Below are positions 18,312-27,144 of a stretch of DNA of 64,000 nucleotides, piece after piece (within the stretch, counting starts at the first letter, position 1; each line of letters opens with the position of its first letter). The notes under the pieces are model-generated. The model was not told where the DNA came from, did not search any database, and saw nothing but the letters and a program-made list of their open reading frames with translations. Source of the DNA: Streptomyces xanthii (GTDB taxonomy: Bacteria > Actinomycetota > Actinomycetes > Streptomycetales > Streptomycetaceae). The DNA lies in contig NZ_CP061281.1 of the NCBI RefSeq assembly GCF_014621695.1, positions 7,803,710-7,867,709 on the forward strand, in the 5' to 3' direction. The position numbers and the translations under genes are program-made.

Positions 18312-18926
18312 ATGACCGAGACACCCAGGCGCGGCCGCCCACGCACCTTCGACCGCGCAGCCGCGCTGACGGCGGCCACGCGTCTGTTCTGGGAGCGGGG
18401 CTACGAAGGTGTTTCCATCGGCGAGTTGACCGAGGCGATGGGGATCCGCTCCGGGAGCCTGTATGCGGCCTTCGGCGACAAGAAGTCCCTGTTCGAGGAA
18501 GTGGTCGACGCCTACGGCAGGTCACCTGTCGGCGCCTTTGCGGGGCTTGCGCTCGAGGAGGAGCCCACCGCGTACGGGGCGTTCGCGCGTATCCTTCGCG
18601 AGGCCGCGGCCATCTACCCGGACCCCGTGCACCCAGCCGGCTGTCTGGCCATCAGCGCGGCGACCAACGTCACTCCGCACGATGCGGACGTGCGAGCGTT
18701 CCTGCGCGATCTGCGCAACAGGAACGTGGACGGGTTCGAGGTCCGGCTGCGGGACGCGCAGCAGGCGGGGGAGTTGTCGGCCGAGGCCAGCCCTCGGGCT
18801 CTGGCCGACTACTTCGCCACCGTCCTCCAGGGAATGTCGCAGCGGGCCCAGGACGGTGCCACTGCCACCCAACTGACGGAAGTCGCCGAACTGGCACTGA
18901 CCGCCTGGCCGGCGGCGCCACGCTGA
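18312..18926 (+). CDS. TetR/AcrR-family repressor
   Basis: 204 residues. The N-terminal helix-turn-helix is seen in FDRAAALTAATRLFWERGYE and SIGELTEAMGIRSGSLYAAFGDK. The C-terminal part (CLAISAATNVTP, VLQGMSQRAQDGAT) is the type found in TetR proteins that govern adjacent oxidoreductases. The ATG at 18312 is taken; a GTG two codons earlier is possible. It is divergent from the SDR gene and probably represses both genes through the inverted repeat in the gap. Confidence 0.9.
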   Translation: MTETPRRGRPRTFDRAAALTAATRLFWERGYEGVSIGELTEAMGIRSGSLYAAFGDKKSLFEEVVDAYGRSPVGAFAGLALEEEPTAYGAFARILREAAAIYPDPVHPAGCLAISAATNVTPHDADVRAFLRDLRNRNVDGFEVRLRDAQQAGELSAEASPRALADYFATVLQGMSQRAQDGATATQLTEVAELALTAWPAAPR

Positions 18927-19539
18927 CGACACCTCCAAGATGACGGTTCCGGCCCAGGCCATGGGACTCGCCTCGCACCAATTCAGGGCCTTCGACCTGG
19001 CAGGCTGGCCAAGGAACTGGTCCCGAACCCGGGCTGGGCGATCGTCTCCATGGTCGCGGTGGGCAAGGCGGCTGACGGCCTCTCAGAGGCCCGCGGTCGG
19101 CGTAGTGTCGCGCATTTGCGCTCTGCTCCGTGGGGGCCGGCACAGTAGGCGACGCTCGGAACGGGGTCGCGATGTCATCGCACCCGTTCACGTTCGATGG
19201 CCATGGACTCCGAACGAGGAGTCGGCCACTCGATCCGGTGCTGGCCGGCGAAGGTGCGACCGAAGTCTTCGACATGATCGCCCCCAGGCGGACGGCCCAG
19301 GGGCCGCGTCCACCGCCCGCGGCATGCCCTGCGACTGCATGCGGCGGACACCGGAACATCCTGGGTGTCCGGCCCTGGCGCTGCCGTGGTCACGACGGCG
19401 ACGGCGGAACAGTTGGGCTTCTCCTGTGGCCGTACGCGTTGCGCGGATGCCGCCTTCAACTGGGCCGGGAACCGGGGGGCGGGGCTGCGCATTTTGACCG
19501 GCGCGTTGACGCCCTGACACTGTCCGTTTTCCGGGAGCT
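18927..19539. other. Intergenic region, no gene supported
   Basis: About 600 bases with open frames on both strands but no motif. One plus-strand frame near 19010 (LAKELVPNPGWAIVSMVAVG) looks like a fragment of a real protein but has no start and soon loses character. Confidence 0.45.
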
Positions 19540-21078
19540 TCATCCTGTTTCCCTTTGTCTCGAGGGCGCTCGCCAGGACCGAGACCTGCGGATCATGACG
19601 ATCGTCGAGGCCAGCCTCAGTGCGACCAGTGCAGCGCCGGCGCCGGCGGCGACACATGCGGCGATGAAGACGTCGGGGAACCAGATCCGGGCCTGGTCTG
19701 CCCCCAGGAGATTCGCGAGTATCGCCAGCAGTGTGCCGGGCACCGCTCCGGCCATCACCCACAAGGCGGTCGTCGCGAAGTCCCGGGCCTGAGAGGTGGG
19801 ACGCGTGGGGCGGCGGATCAGCACCCGGGCTGAGTGTGCGGCGGTCAGGAGCATCAGTACCGCAAGCGCGGTGGTGCCCCAGATGGTCACGTCGTAGAGC
19901 CATGTGGAGGGCGGGCCTGCCGGAGCGTCTCCGCCGGCGAGGATGCGAGCCGCCCCGAAGCCGACATCCATGATGGTCTCGTCCTGGAGCAGACCGTGCA
20001 GGTTCTGCTGGAGGACGAGGGCTTGGTTCTGCTCGGGCAGCAGGAACAGCATCGCCGAGTAACCGGGGGAGGCTCCGGTGTGCCAGATGGCTCTGTCCAG
20101 CGGTGCCTTGAGGCCACCGACCCGCCAGCCGAATCCGTAGCCTGTGCCCTCGCCGGTGGGCCGTAGGGCACCTTCGGTGCGCATCAGGCGCACGGATTCC
20201 TCGCTGAGGATCCGCTCGCCGTTCGGCGCCTTGCCCGAGCGGAGTTGGAGCGCGGCGAACGCGGCCAGGTCGTGCAGGTCACCGCCGGTGTAGCCGTATG
20301 CCGCTCCGTGCCCGTCGTAGCCGTCGGCGATGGCGGCCGGCATTCCCCACATCACCTGATGTCCCGGAGGAAGGTGCTGCGCCCGGGCCGAGGAGCCATC
20401 GGCCACGGCTCCGTTCATGCCGGCCGGGCCGAGCACGCTGGTGCGCAGGTAGTCGGAGTACGGGCCTTGGGTGACAGCTTCGACCACTGCCGCGAGCAGT
20501 AGGTAGTTGGCGCTGGTGTAGGCGTATTTGGTGCCGGGTGCGCCGAGCGGTGCCACGTCGTTGAGGGCTGCTGCGCGTTCGGCTGGTGGCAGGCATTCGG
20601 GATCGTGGCAGTCGGTGACTTTGAAGGTGGCGGATGCCGGGATGCCTGAGGTGTGGGCGAGGAGATGACGCACGGTCACCTTGGACGCGTGTTCGTGGCC
20701 TCCGAAGCGGAAGTCCGGCAGGTGGTCGACGACGCGGTCGTCCAGTGCGAGCCTCCCCTTCTGGACCAGAGTCATGACGGCGGTCGCGGTGATCGGCTTG
20801 GCGACCGAGCCCCACAGGAACGGGGTGTCGGCAGTGACGGTGGCACCGTGCCCGTCGCGTCCCCAACTCCGTTCATGGACAGGGCCGTCGGGGCTGACCA
20901 CGGCGTAGGACAGCCCGGGTGTGCCGGTGGCGTTCATGCGTTCTCGTATGAACGCGTCGAGCTCCGAGTAGACGGTCGGTGCCGCCGCGGCCGAGGCGAG
21001 CGGCGCAGGAAGTAACAGGGAGAGCAGCAACGCGAGGCTCAGCGCGGCGGCGCGGCGTAGTCGTTGACGGGTGGGCAT
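19540..21078 (-). CDS. Serine hydrolase of the beta-lactamase/penicillin-binding class, secreted and membrane-anchored
   Basis: 512 residues. A signal peptide (TRQRLRRAAALSLALLLSLL ending in ASAAAA) leads to a class C beta-lactamase-like domain: SxxK motif SVAK in LWGSVAKPITA, the YxN motif YTSAN, and HTGASPG near residue 345 as the third motif. The last 130 residues hold three or four membrane helices, placing the catalytic domain outside and anchoring it. Such proteins act as D-amino-acid peptidases or esterases. I chose the start 12 codons into the frame, where the signal peptide begins. It diverges from a TetR gene whose strong palindrome lies between them. Confidence 0.87.
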   Translation of the reverse strand: MPTRQRLRRAAALSLALLLSLLLPAPLASAAAAPTVYSELDAFIRERMNATGTPGLSYAVVSPDGPVHERSWGRDGHGATVTADTPFLWGSVAKPITATAVMTLVQKGRLALDDRVVDHLPDFRFGGHEHASKVTVRHLLAHTSGIPASATFKVTDCHDPECLPPAERAAALNDVAPLGAPGTKYAYTSANYLLLAAVVEAVTQGPYSDYLRTSVLGPAGMNGAVADGSSARAQHLPPGHQVMWGMPAAIADGYDGHGAAYGYTGGDLHDLAAFAALQLRSGKAPNGERILSEESVRLMRTEGALRPTGEGTGYGFGWRVGGLKAPLDRAIWHTGASPGYSAMLFLLPEQNQALVLQQNLHGLLQDETIMDVGFGAARILAGGDAPAGPPSTWLYDVTIWGTTALAVLMLLTAAHSARVLIRRPTRPTSQARDFATTALWVMAGAVPGTLLAILANLLGADQARIWFPDVFIAACVAAGAGAALVALRLASTIVMIRRSRSWRAPSRQRETG

Positions 21079-21134
21079 GGAGGTCCTCCCCTGGAGCCGG
21101 ACGGGACGGGGCAATGGAGGCGCACGCCGCCGCC

Positions 21135-21186
21135 CGGCTATAACCGTATGTGAATACGGTTATAGCCGTACGCTGGTACGGTTATC
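21135..21186. promoter_or_regulatory. Long perfect operator palindrome plus an extra half site
   Basis: Arms 21135-21149 and 21154-21168 pair perfectly over 15 bp (core TATAACCGTAT / ATACGGTTATA) around GTGA. A third copy, TACGGTTAT, follows at 21178-21186 and ends three bases before the TetR GTG start. It lies between the serine hydrolase and the TetR gene and is the obvious target of the latter. Confidence 0.8.
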
Positions 21187-21188
21187 AA

Positions 21189-21830
21189 GTGCCAAGAGTC
21201 GCCGACCACACAATGCGCCGACGCCAGATCGCCGAAGCCGTCTGCGCGTTGATCTCCGAAAGCGGCCTGGACGCCGTCACCGTCGCCCGCACCGCCTCCC
21301 GCGCCGGGATGTCGGTGGGCCTGGTCCAGCACTACTTCCGGACCAAGGACGAGATGCTGCTGCACGCCTTCAAGGACGTCAGCGCCCACATCCGTGCGCG
21401 GGCCGACGAACACATCAGGGACGGCATCACACACCACAAGCCGATCGCTCAGGTACTCGCGGGCGCGCTGGCAGAGTTCCTGCCACTGGACGACACGCGC
21501 CGAGCGGAGTACCGGGTGGCCCGGGCGTTTGCCGGGCGGGCCCTGGATGCGCCCGCCCTCGCGGAGGTCGACGTCGAGACCTCGCGTGCCATGCGAGCGG
21601 AGATCGCTCAGGCGGTCCGCAACGGCAAGGAGTGCGGCGAGGTCGAGGCCGAGCTCGACCCGTGGCCGTCGGCGGTACGCCTGGCCGCGGTGACCGAGGG
21701 CCTCGCCATGCAGTTCTACCGGGACCCGGACGGAGTGGACGGAACACCTGCGGCGTCTCTCGCAGCGTCGGTCCTGGGCGCCGAACTCGCAGCCGTGTTC
21801 ACCGGTGAATGCCGCCAGTACGCAGGGTGA
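21189..21830 (+). CDS. TetR/AcrR-family repressor beside the serine hydrolase
   Basis: 213 residues. Helix-turn-helix in AEAVCALISESGLDAVTVAR and SRAGMSVGLVQHYFRTKDEML, a BetI-like type with a full C-terminal ligand domain. I chose the GTG at 21189 because an upstream ATG would lie inside the operator palindrome and add 13 residues without family character. It probably represses itself and the divergent serine hydrolase. Its last 32 bases overlap the end of the convergent broken TetR gene. Confidence 0.9.
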   Translation: MPRVADHTMRRRQIAEAVCALISESGLDAVTVARTASRAGMSVGLVQHYFRTKDEMLLHAFKDVSAHIRARADEHIRDGITHHKPIAQVLAGALAEFLPLDDTRRAEYRVARAFAGRALDAPALAEVDVETSRAMRAEIAQAVRNGKECGEVEAELDPWPSAVRLAAVTEGLAMQFYRDPDGVDGTPAASLAASVLGAELAAVFTGECRQYAG

Positions 21831-22215
21831 TCACGGAAAGCAGCCTGACGGCCCCTCCTACACGAAGCTCCGGCTCGAAGATCGCACTGGCGCGCAGCTC
21901 GCCCCACACCGTGCTGTTCTCACGGACTTCGGGAGCGTCCTGGAACTCCAACAGGAGGGTCTGTTCCAACTTCTGCTGGGCGTCCTGCGGCGCGAGGGCG
22001 TCACCTTCGACGGATGTGTACCGCTCGGCTCGCTCGCTAATGAATTCCAGGGTGTGGCGCAGAGTGCCGGCCCGGTCCTTGAAGTGGTAGTAGATCAGGG
22101 CAGTGGACACCTTGGCTTCGGTGGCCAGCTCGTCCATACGCAGCCCGCGGACTCCTCGCCGGGCTATGACTCGGGCGGCGCCCTCCAAGATGGCCCTTCG
22201 GCGGTCCCTCGCCAC
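21799..22215 (-). pseudogene. Truncated TetR-family regulator, paralogue of the gene at 22328
   Basis: 138 residues. The DNA-binding half is complete and very close to that of the divergent neighbour: both contain VIARRGVRGLR, VSTALIYYHFKDR and HTLEFIS. After ELRASAIFEPELR the similarity stops and the frame ends in unrelated text, so about 55 C-terminal residues of the dimerisation domain are lost. AGGAGGAG lies before the GTG start. It may still bind DNA weakly but should not dimerise normally. The two genes look like a divergent duplication. Confidence 0.7.
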
Positions 22216-22256
22216 GTGATCTCCTCCTGGATGGTCTGAACCACAGTCTTGCATAT

Positions 22257-22274
22257 TGACTGAATCTTTAGTTA
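22257..22274. promoter_or_regulatory. Regulon operator, copy 1 (degenerate)
   Basis: TGACTGAATCTTTAGTTA. The left half equals the regulon consensus TGACTGAA; the right half is TTTAGTTA instead of TTCAGTCA. It lies between the two divergent paralogous TetR genes, suggesting autoregulation. Confidence 0.65.
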
Positions 22275-22327
22275 GAGGAGCGGTGTGACCTGCGCCGGTA
22301 CGAGAGGCGCCCGGTAGTGTTCGGGGC

Positions 22328-22906
22328 ATGTCGTCTCGTAGCACTCGGATCCTTGAAGCCGCTGCCCGGGTGATTGCCCGGCGTGGCGTCCGTGGCCTAC
22401 GTGTGGAGGAGTTGGCCGCGGAGGCGGGCGTGTCCACCGCGCTGATCTACTACCACTTCAAGGACCGTTCCGGGATTCTGCATCACACGCTGGAGTTCAT
22501 CAGCGACCGTGCCGGGCGCTACACGACCGACCGGGATCCGGGCGCCGAACCGCTCAGTCCGCGCGAGGACCTGAACAAGACGCTCCTGCTGGAACTCCAG
22601 GACGCCACCGCAGTCAGAGAGAACAGCAGCGCCTGGGGGGAGTTGCGCGCCAGCGCCGTCTTCGATGAAGTTCTACGCGAAGACTTGAAGAGAGCCACCG
22701 TGATCTGGACCCAGGAGGTGGCGGCACTGCTGGGCCGGGTCCAGCCGAATGCGCCGGCGGCTGCGCTCTCTGCGGCCGCCGAAAGGCTTACCGCTCTCCT
22801 GGAAGGTCTCAGCATGCGCTGGCTCAGCGGCACCCTCCAGATTGGTTGGGCCCGAACGCTGATGAGCGAGGCCATCGATGCGGAGGTCGAACGGCTGGGC
22901 CGCTGA
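22328..22906 (+). CDS. TetR/AcrR-family regulator, candidate master repressor of the deiminase regulon
   Basis: 192 residues, complete. Helix-turn-helix RILEAAARVIARRGVRGLRV to VSTALIYYHFKDRSG, then a full C-terminal domain ending SEAIDAEVERLGR. A degenerate copy of the 18-bp operator that heads the deiminase and transporter units lies 54 bases before its start. It is the intact member of a divergent TetR pair next to the cluster, so it is the best candidate for the regulon repressor. The effector could be agmatine or another guanidino compound; that is inference. Confidence 0.88.
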   Translation: MSSRSTRILEAAARVIARRGVRGLRVEELAAEAGVSTALIYYHFKDRSGILHHTLEFISDRAGRYTTDRDPGAEPLSPREDLNKTLLLELQDATAVRENSSAWGELRASAVFDEVLREDLKRATVIWTQEVAALLGRVQPNAPAAALSAAAERLTALLEGLSMRWLSGTLQIGWARTLMSEAIDAEVERLGR

Positions 22907-23282
22907 CCGGTCATGTCGGTGCTGGAGCGTGGCAAGTCGATCTGAACTCCGAGGGCGCCGCCGAAGTGAGGTGTCTGTTCGAGCGTGGCATCGAAGGTGT
23001 CGCCCAGCTCGCGCACCTCGTCGTGCGAGGCCGCTCAGGCCGAGTCATTCCTTGAGGGTCTGCCGATGCCGATGCGTGCCCAGTGTGTCGTACGGCGCCC
23101 CGGAGGAGGCTCAGCGCCCCGCTCGTCCGATCCCTGCCACTGCTCGAACTCTTCGCTGTGTGGGGGACGCGCGGCATCGGCCGGCGACATGCTCCGCAAC
23201 AGTCGGTCGGGCGGGTGGACGTCGACGCGGGCAGCGCTGGGCCCTCTGTACTTCCTGCGACCGCCCTGACCCTGCATCGTGC
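22907..23282. other. Intergenic region before the deiminase/ABC operon
   Basis: No gene supported. Short minus-strand frames read like relics (GDTFDATLEQTPHFGGALGV) but have no family that I recognise. The right edge leads into the tandem operators. Confidence 0.45.
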
Positions 23283-23300
23283 TGACTGAATTTTCAGAAG
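23283..23300. promoter_or_regulatory. Regulon operator, copy 2
   Basis: TGACTGAATTTTCAGAAG, with one arm perfect and the other matching in TTCAG. It sits 32 bp (about three helical turns) upstream of copy 3, so two dimers could bind the same face of the DNA. Confidence 0.7.
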
Positions 23301-23313
23301 TGTGCCTTTCCTC

Positions 23314-23342
23314 TTGACTGAATTTTCAGTCGAGAGGAAGAT
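23314..23342 (+). promoter_or_regulatory. Promoter with embedded operator copy 3 for the deiminase/ABC operon
   Basis: TGACTGAATTTTCAGTCG at 23315-23332 is almost a perfect palindrome. TTGACT (23314-23319) is a good -35 hexamer inside the operator, and GAAGAT follows after 17 bases as a possible -10. A bound repressor would cover the -35 region. Confidence 0.7.
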
Positions 23343-23436
23343 GCTGTTCACACCGCGTACCCGTCCTGCGCTTCTTGCCAGGCCGAGCCGGCTCCCGCCG
23401 ACGGGTACCTCTGGCGAAACGAAGAGAGATCCCGTG

Positions 23437-24450
23437 ATGACTGCATTCCGTATGCCTGCCGAATGGTCCGAGCACGAGGGGTGCCTGATGGCCTGGCCCG
23501 TCCGTGAGGATCTCTGGGGCGGCGTGCTGGACGACGTCAAGGAGGAGTACGCGAACGTCGCCCGGGCCATCGCCGCGTTCGAACCGGTGACGATGGTTGC
23601 GCCGCCCGGCCACGGCGAAGAAGCTCGAGCGCGGTGCGGCCAGGACGTCACCGTCGTGGAGATCGCGCAGGACGACTCGTGGTTCCGCGACTCCGCGCCG
23701 CTGTTCGTGCTCGACGGTGACGGCAACCGCGCCGGGGTGGACTTCCGCTTCAACGCCTGGGGCCGCAAGCACCATCCGTACGACTCCGACGACCGGGTGA
23801 GTGCGCTGCTGCTGGAGCACCTCGGCGTCGAGCGCATCGCCTCCGACATGATCCTCGAGGGCGGGGCGATCACGGTCGACGGCGAGGGCACGCTGATCAC
23901 CACGGAACAGTGCCTGCTCCACCCCAACCGGAACCCGGGACTGAACCGTGATGAGATCGAGGCCGAGCTGAAGTCGCGGCTCGGCATCGAGAAGGTTGTC
24001 TGGCTTCCGTACGGCGGTCTGCTGGACACGGAGACCGACGGGCACGTCGACGGCGTCTGCGCGTTCGCCGCTCCCGGCAAGGTCGTCGTCTCGCTGCCCG
24101 ACGACCCCGACCACCCCGACTACGCTCGGATGCGCGCCAACCGCGCCGTCCTGGAGGCCACCACGGACGCCCGCGGCCGGTCGTTCGAGATCGTCGACGT
24201 CCCGCAGACGGCGTTCGTCGACATGGCCGAGGGCGAGGTTGAGGTGTCGTACCTGAACTACTACGTAGCCAACGGTGGGGTCGTCGTGCCGGTGGCCGGC
24301 GTTCCCCAGGACGAGGACGCCCTCGCGGTCATCGCCGCGGCGTACCCCGGCCGCAAGGTCGTCGGGGTGGAGGCGCCCGTGATCGCGTTCGGCGGCGGCG
24401 GGGTCCACTGCATCACCCAGCAGATCCCCACCGCACCGGCCACCGCCTGA
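23437..24450 (+). CDS. Agmatine deiminase family enzyme 1 (cytoplasmic)
   Basis: 337 residues, guanidine-modifying fold of the PPAD/AguA family. Agmatine deiminases turn agmatine into N-carbamoylputrescine and ammonia. Catalytic residues are in place: Asp85 (WFRDSAP), His203 and Asp205 (DGHVDG) and nucleophile Cys325 in GGGGVHC. There is no signal peptide, unlike the three paralogues in this window, so it acts in the cytoplasm. The ATG at 23437 (GTG one codon earlier possible) gives the family start MPAEWSEHEG. It is first in an apparent operon with a peptide-type ABC transporter, behind tandem operators. Confidence 0.92.
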   Translation: MTAFRMPAEWSEHEGCLMAWPVREDLWGGVLDDVKEEYANVARAIAAFEPVTMVAPPGHGEEARARCGQDVTVVEIAQDDSWFRDSAPLFVLDGDGNRAGVDFRFNAWGRKHHPYDSDDRVSALLLEHLGVERIASDMILEGGAITVDGEGTLITTEQCLLHPNRNPGLNRDEIEAELKSRLGIEKVVWLPYGGLLDTETDGHVDGVCAFAAPGKVVVSLPDDPDHPDYARMRANRAVLEATTDARGRSFEIVDVPQTAFVDMAEGEVEVSYLNYYVANGGVVVPVAGVPQDEDALAVIAAAYPGRKVVGVEAPVIAFGGGGVHCITQQIPTAPATA

Positions 24451-24472
24451 ACCGCGTACGGCCCGCTGCTCC

Positions 24473-24500
24473 CGGCGGACCGCCCTTGAGCGGTCCGCCG
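24473..24500 (+). terminator. Strong intercistronic hairpin after deiminase 1
   Basis: Arms CGGCGGACCGC (24473-24483) and GCGGTCCGCCG (24490-24500) pair perfectly over 11 bp with loop CCTTGA. No T-run follows. It may end part of the transcripts or stabilise the deiminase message, so that the binding protein gene 30 bases downstream is expressed at a different level. Confidence 0.6.
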
Positions 24501-24529
24501 CCCCTCGCCCCCGGAATGAGAGCGCAAGG

Positions 24530-26188
24530 ATGACCACACACCAAGCCCGCGTCAGGAGACGCCCACCCGGCAGACACGGACGGATGGCCGTCACCGCGGC
24601 TGCCGTGACCTGCCTCGCCGCCCTCGCCGCATGCTCCGGCCCGCCCAAGGACTCGGGCACCGGCAGCGCGTTCAAACTCTCGGCCTCCACACCGAAGGCC
24701 CGTGGCATGATCGACTCGTTCACCTGGGCCGTCTACGCGGAACCGCCCACCCTTGACTACACGGCGGCGTTCGACTATCCGCAGAACACGATCCTGTCGA
24801 ACGTGTGCGAGAGCCTCATGCGCTGGTCGCCCGGGCTCCACATGGAGCCGGGCCTGGCGAGGAAGGCCTCGAATCCCGACCCCAAGAGGTGGGTCTACGA
24901 CCTGCGCGCCGGTGTGCGGTTCCACGACGGCAGGACGATGACGGCCGACGACGTTGTCTACAGCCTCGGCCGTCAGATGGACCCGAAGAACGCCGCGGCT
25001 TGGGCACAGGTCTTCCAGAACGTCGCCTCGGTGCGCAAGACCGGACCGCTGCAGGTCACCGTCCAGCTCAAGAAGCCGGATTCCCAGTTCCCGCAGTACA
25101 TGGCGACCGCCGCGGGCGTGGTGGCTTCCAAGGCCGGCGTCGAGTCGGCGGGCAAGAACTACGGCACTGCCGGCGGACTCGCCTGCAGCGGACCGTTCGA
25201 GCTCGGTGCCTGGAAGAAGGGCCAGTCCATCGAGCTCGACCGCTTCGACGGCTACTGGGGCAGGAAGGCCAAGGCGAAGAAAGCCGTGTTCCGGATCCTG
25301 ACCGATCCCTCCGCACGCACCAACGCCCTGCTCAGTGGCGACGCCGACGGCGGCTACCTGATCCCCACCGAGAGCTACGGCCGCCTGCGCGAGAGCGGCG
25401 TCGGCTCCCTCTACTTCGGCGAGGGCCTCACCACGGTCAACGTCAACGTCACGAACATGCGGGGACCACTCGGCGACGTCCGCGTGCGCCGCGCCCTGTC
25501 ACTGGCCGTGGACCGCTCCGGTTTCGTCAAGGCCGGCCTCGGCGGCGCGGGCACCGCGAGCAGCTCCATCACTCCCCGGGCCGTCTGGTCCGCCGCCTCC
25601 GAGAAGACCCGGAAGGCCGCGCTCGATGCGCTGCCGCAGACGAAGCAGAACATCGAGCAGGCCAAGAAGCTGATCGAGGAGGCCGGTGCCCGAGGCAAGA
25701 CGCTGACCATGGCCACCAGCCCCATCGGCCAGGACGTCTCCCTCCTCGCCACCGCCGTCCAGGCCGCCGGCACCCAGATCGGCCTGAACATCCGCCTCAA
25801 GACCGTCGCCCCGAACGCCTTCACCGCCCTGTTCACCGACCCCGGCGCACGCGAGGGCATCGACCTGTTCCCGTACACCTCCTACTACAACATCAGCGAC
25901 CCACTGGACCTGCTCGCCAACTTCAGGACGGGCGCCTACCTGAACTTCGCCGGCTACAGCGACAAGGGCTACGACAAACTCGTCGACAGCGCCACGGCCG
26001 TCTACCCGCGGGAACAGCGGATGGGCATCGAGGCGAAGCTCCAGAAGCAGGCCGCCGACCAGGTGCTCTGGATACCCGTCGCCGAGTGGCCCACGTCGGT
26101 CTTCCTCAACAAGAGGATCACCGGCGCCCCCACCACGATCTCGTACATGTACTACCCGTGGGCCGCCGATGTAGGGGCCGCGCAGTGA
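24530..26188 (+). CDS. ABC transporter substrate-binding lipoprotein, peptide/opine type (family 5)
   Basis: 552 residues. An N-terminal signal with lipobox LAAC (Cys35) shows a lipoprotein on the outer face of the membrane. The body is family 5 (DppA/OppA-like): EPPTLDYTAAFDYPQNTILS, VYDLRAGVRFHDGRTMTADD, VRRALSLAVDRSGF. This family binds peptides, nickel, opines and also cationic or guanidino compounds; the ligand is not predictable. It begins a tight five-gene transporter set with overlapping stops and starts, directly behind a cytoplasmic agmatine deiminase. Uptake of arginine- or agmatine-containing molecules is therefore the simplest reading. Confidence 0.92.
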   Translation: MTTHQARVRRRPPGRHGRMAVTAAAVTCLAALAACSGPPKDSGTGSAFKLSASTPKARGMIDSFTWAVYAEPPTLDYTAAFDYPQNTILSNVCESLMRWSPGLHMEPGLARKASNPDPKRWVYDLRAGVRFHDGRTMTADDVVYSLGRQMDPKNAAAWAQVFQNVASVRKTGPLQVTVQLKKPDSQFPQYMATAAGVVASKAGVESAGKNYGTAGGLACSGPFELGAWKKGQSIELDRFDGYWGRKAKAKKAVFRILTDPSARTNALLSGDADGGYLIPTESYGRLRESGVGSLYFGEGLTTVNVNVTNMRGPLGDVRVRRALSLAVDRSGFVKAGLGGAGTASSSITPRAVWSAASEKTRKAALDALPQTKQNIEQAKKLIEEAGARGKTLTMATSPIGQDVSLLATAVQAAGTQIGLNIRLKTVAPNAFTALFTDPGAREGIDLFPYTSYYNISDPLDLLANFRTGAYLNFAGYSDKGYDKLVDSATAVYPREQRMGIEAKLQKQAADQVLWIPVAEWPTSVFLNKRITGAPTTISYMYYPWAADVGAAQ

Positions 26189-27144
26189 ACTTCCTGAGAT
26201 TCGCCGCGCGCCGCCTGGCCGAGATGGCGGCCACCCTCCTCGGAGCCTCGTTCGTGGTGTTCGGCGCCATGTACCTGGCGCCGGGCGACCCAGCCAGCTT
26301 CCTGCTCTCGGGCCGTTCGGCATCGCCTCAGGCACTCGCTGCGGTCAAGGCCCAGTACCACCTGGACGACCCGTTCTTCGTCCGGTATCTGAACTGGCTC
26401 GGCGACATCGTGCAGGGCGACTTCGGACGGTCGATCACCTACCGCACCGATGTCTCACGGCTACTGGCCGACCGACTCCCCACCACGCTGATGCTCGTTG
26501 TCATGGCACTGGTCGTCGTCGCGGTGATCGGCCTGGCCCTGGGGTGGATCGCCGCCGTACGTGGCGGTGGCATCGACTCCACCGTCCTCGTCGGCACGAC
26601 GCTCGCCGTCGGGACCCCGTCCTTCGTCGCCGCGGTGCTGCTCCAGGGGCTGTTCGCAGTGAAGCTGGGATGGTTCCCGAGCAGTGGTGCCGGCGACGGC
26701 TTCGCCGACAGACTCTGGCACCTGACACTGCCCGCGATCGCCCTCGCGCTCTACCTGATCGGCATGCTCGCCCGCGTGACCCGCTCGACGATGCTCGAAG
26801 CACTCGACAGCGAGCATGTCACCGTCGCCCGCAGCCGGGGCGTACCCGAACGACAGGTCATCCGCCGGCACGTCTTCCGCAACTCCCTCGGGACGGTCCT
26901 CACCACCGGCGGACTGATCGTCTCCACGCTCCTGATCTGCACGATCCTCGTGGAGACCGCCTTCAGCATCGGAGGCGTCGGCCAGCTCCTGGAACTGTCC
27001 ACGACCACCAAGGACTTCCCGACCGTCCAGGCCGTCTCCCTGATCATCGTCGCCATCTTCATGACCGTGAACCTCATCGTCGACCTGCTGCTGCCCTTGG
27101 TCGACCCGCGGATCGCCCTCGGGACGAGGAGTACCTCCGTATGA
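26185..27144 (+). CDS. ABC transporter permease 1 (DppB-like)
   Basis: 319 residues, six membrane helices, the first at about 10-30. GDPASFLLSG after the first helix and YLNWLGDIVQGDFGRSITY are typical of DppB/OppB. The EAA loop that contacts the ATPases is MLEALDSEHVTVARSRGVPE. The GTG start overlaps the binding-protein stop (GTGA), showing translational coupling. A long upstream frame in the same register is an artefact running antisense-like through the previous gene in another frame. Confidence 0.92.
   Translation: MNFLRFAARRLAEMAATLLGASFVVFGAMYLAPGDPASFLLSGRSASPQALAAVKAQYHLDDPFFVRYLNWLGDIVQGDFGRSITYRTDVSRLLADRLPTTLMLVVMALVVVAVIGLALGWIAAVRGGGIDSTVLVGTTLAVGTPSFVAAVLLQGLFAVKLGWFPSSGAGDGFADRLWHLTLPAIALALYLIGMLARVTRSTMLEALDSEHVTVARSRGVPERQVIRRHVFRNSLGTVLTTGGLIVSTLLICTILVETAFSIGGVGQLLELSTTTKDFPTVQAVSLIIVAIFMTVNLIVDLLLPLVDPRIALGTRSTSV

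Noticed and set aside
24805..26184. Upstream extension of the permease 1 frame through the binding-protein gene
   Set aside because: Arg- and Gln-rich shadow in another frame of the family 5 binding protein; the true permease start is the GTG overlapping the previous stop.
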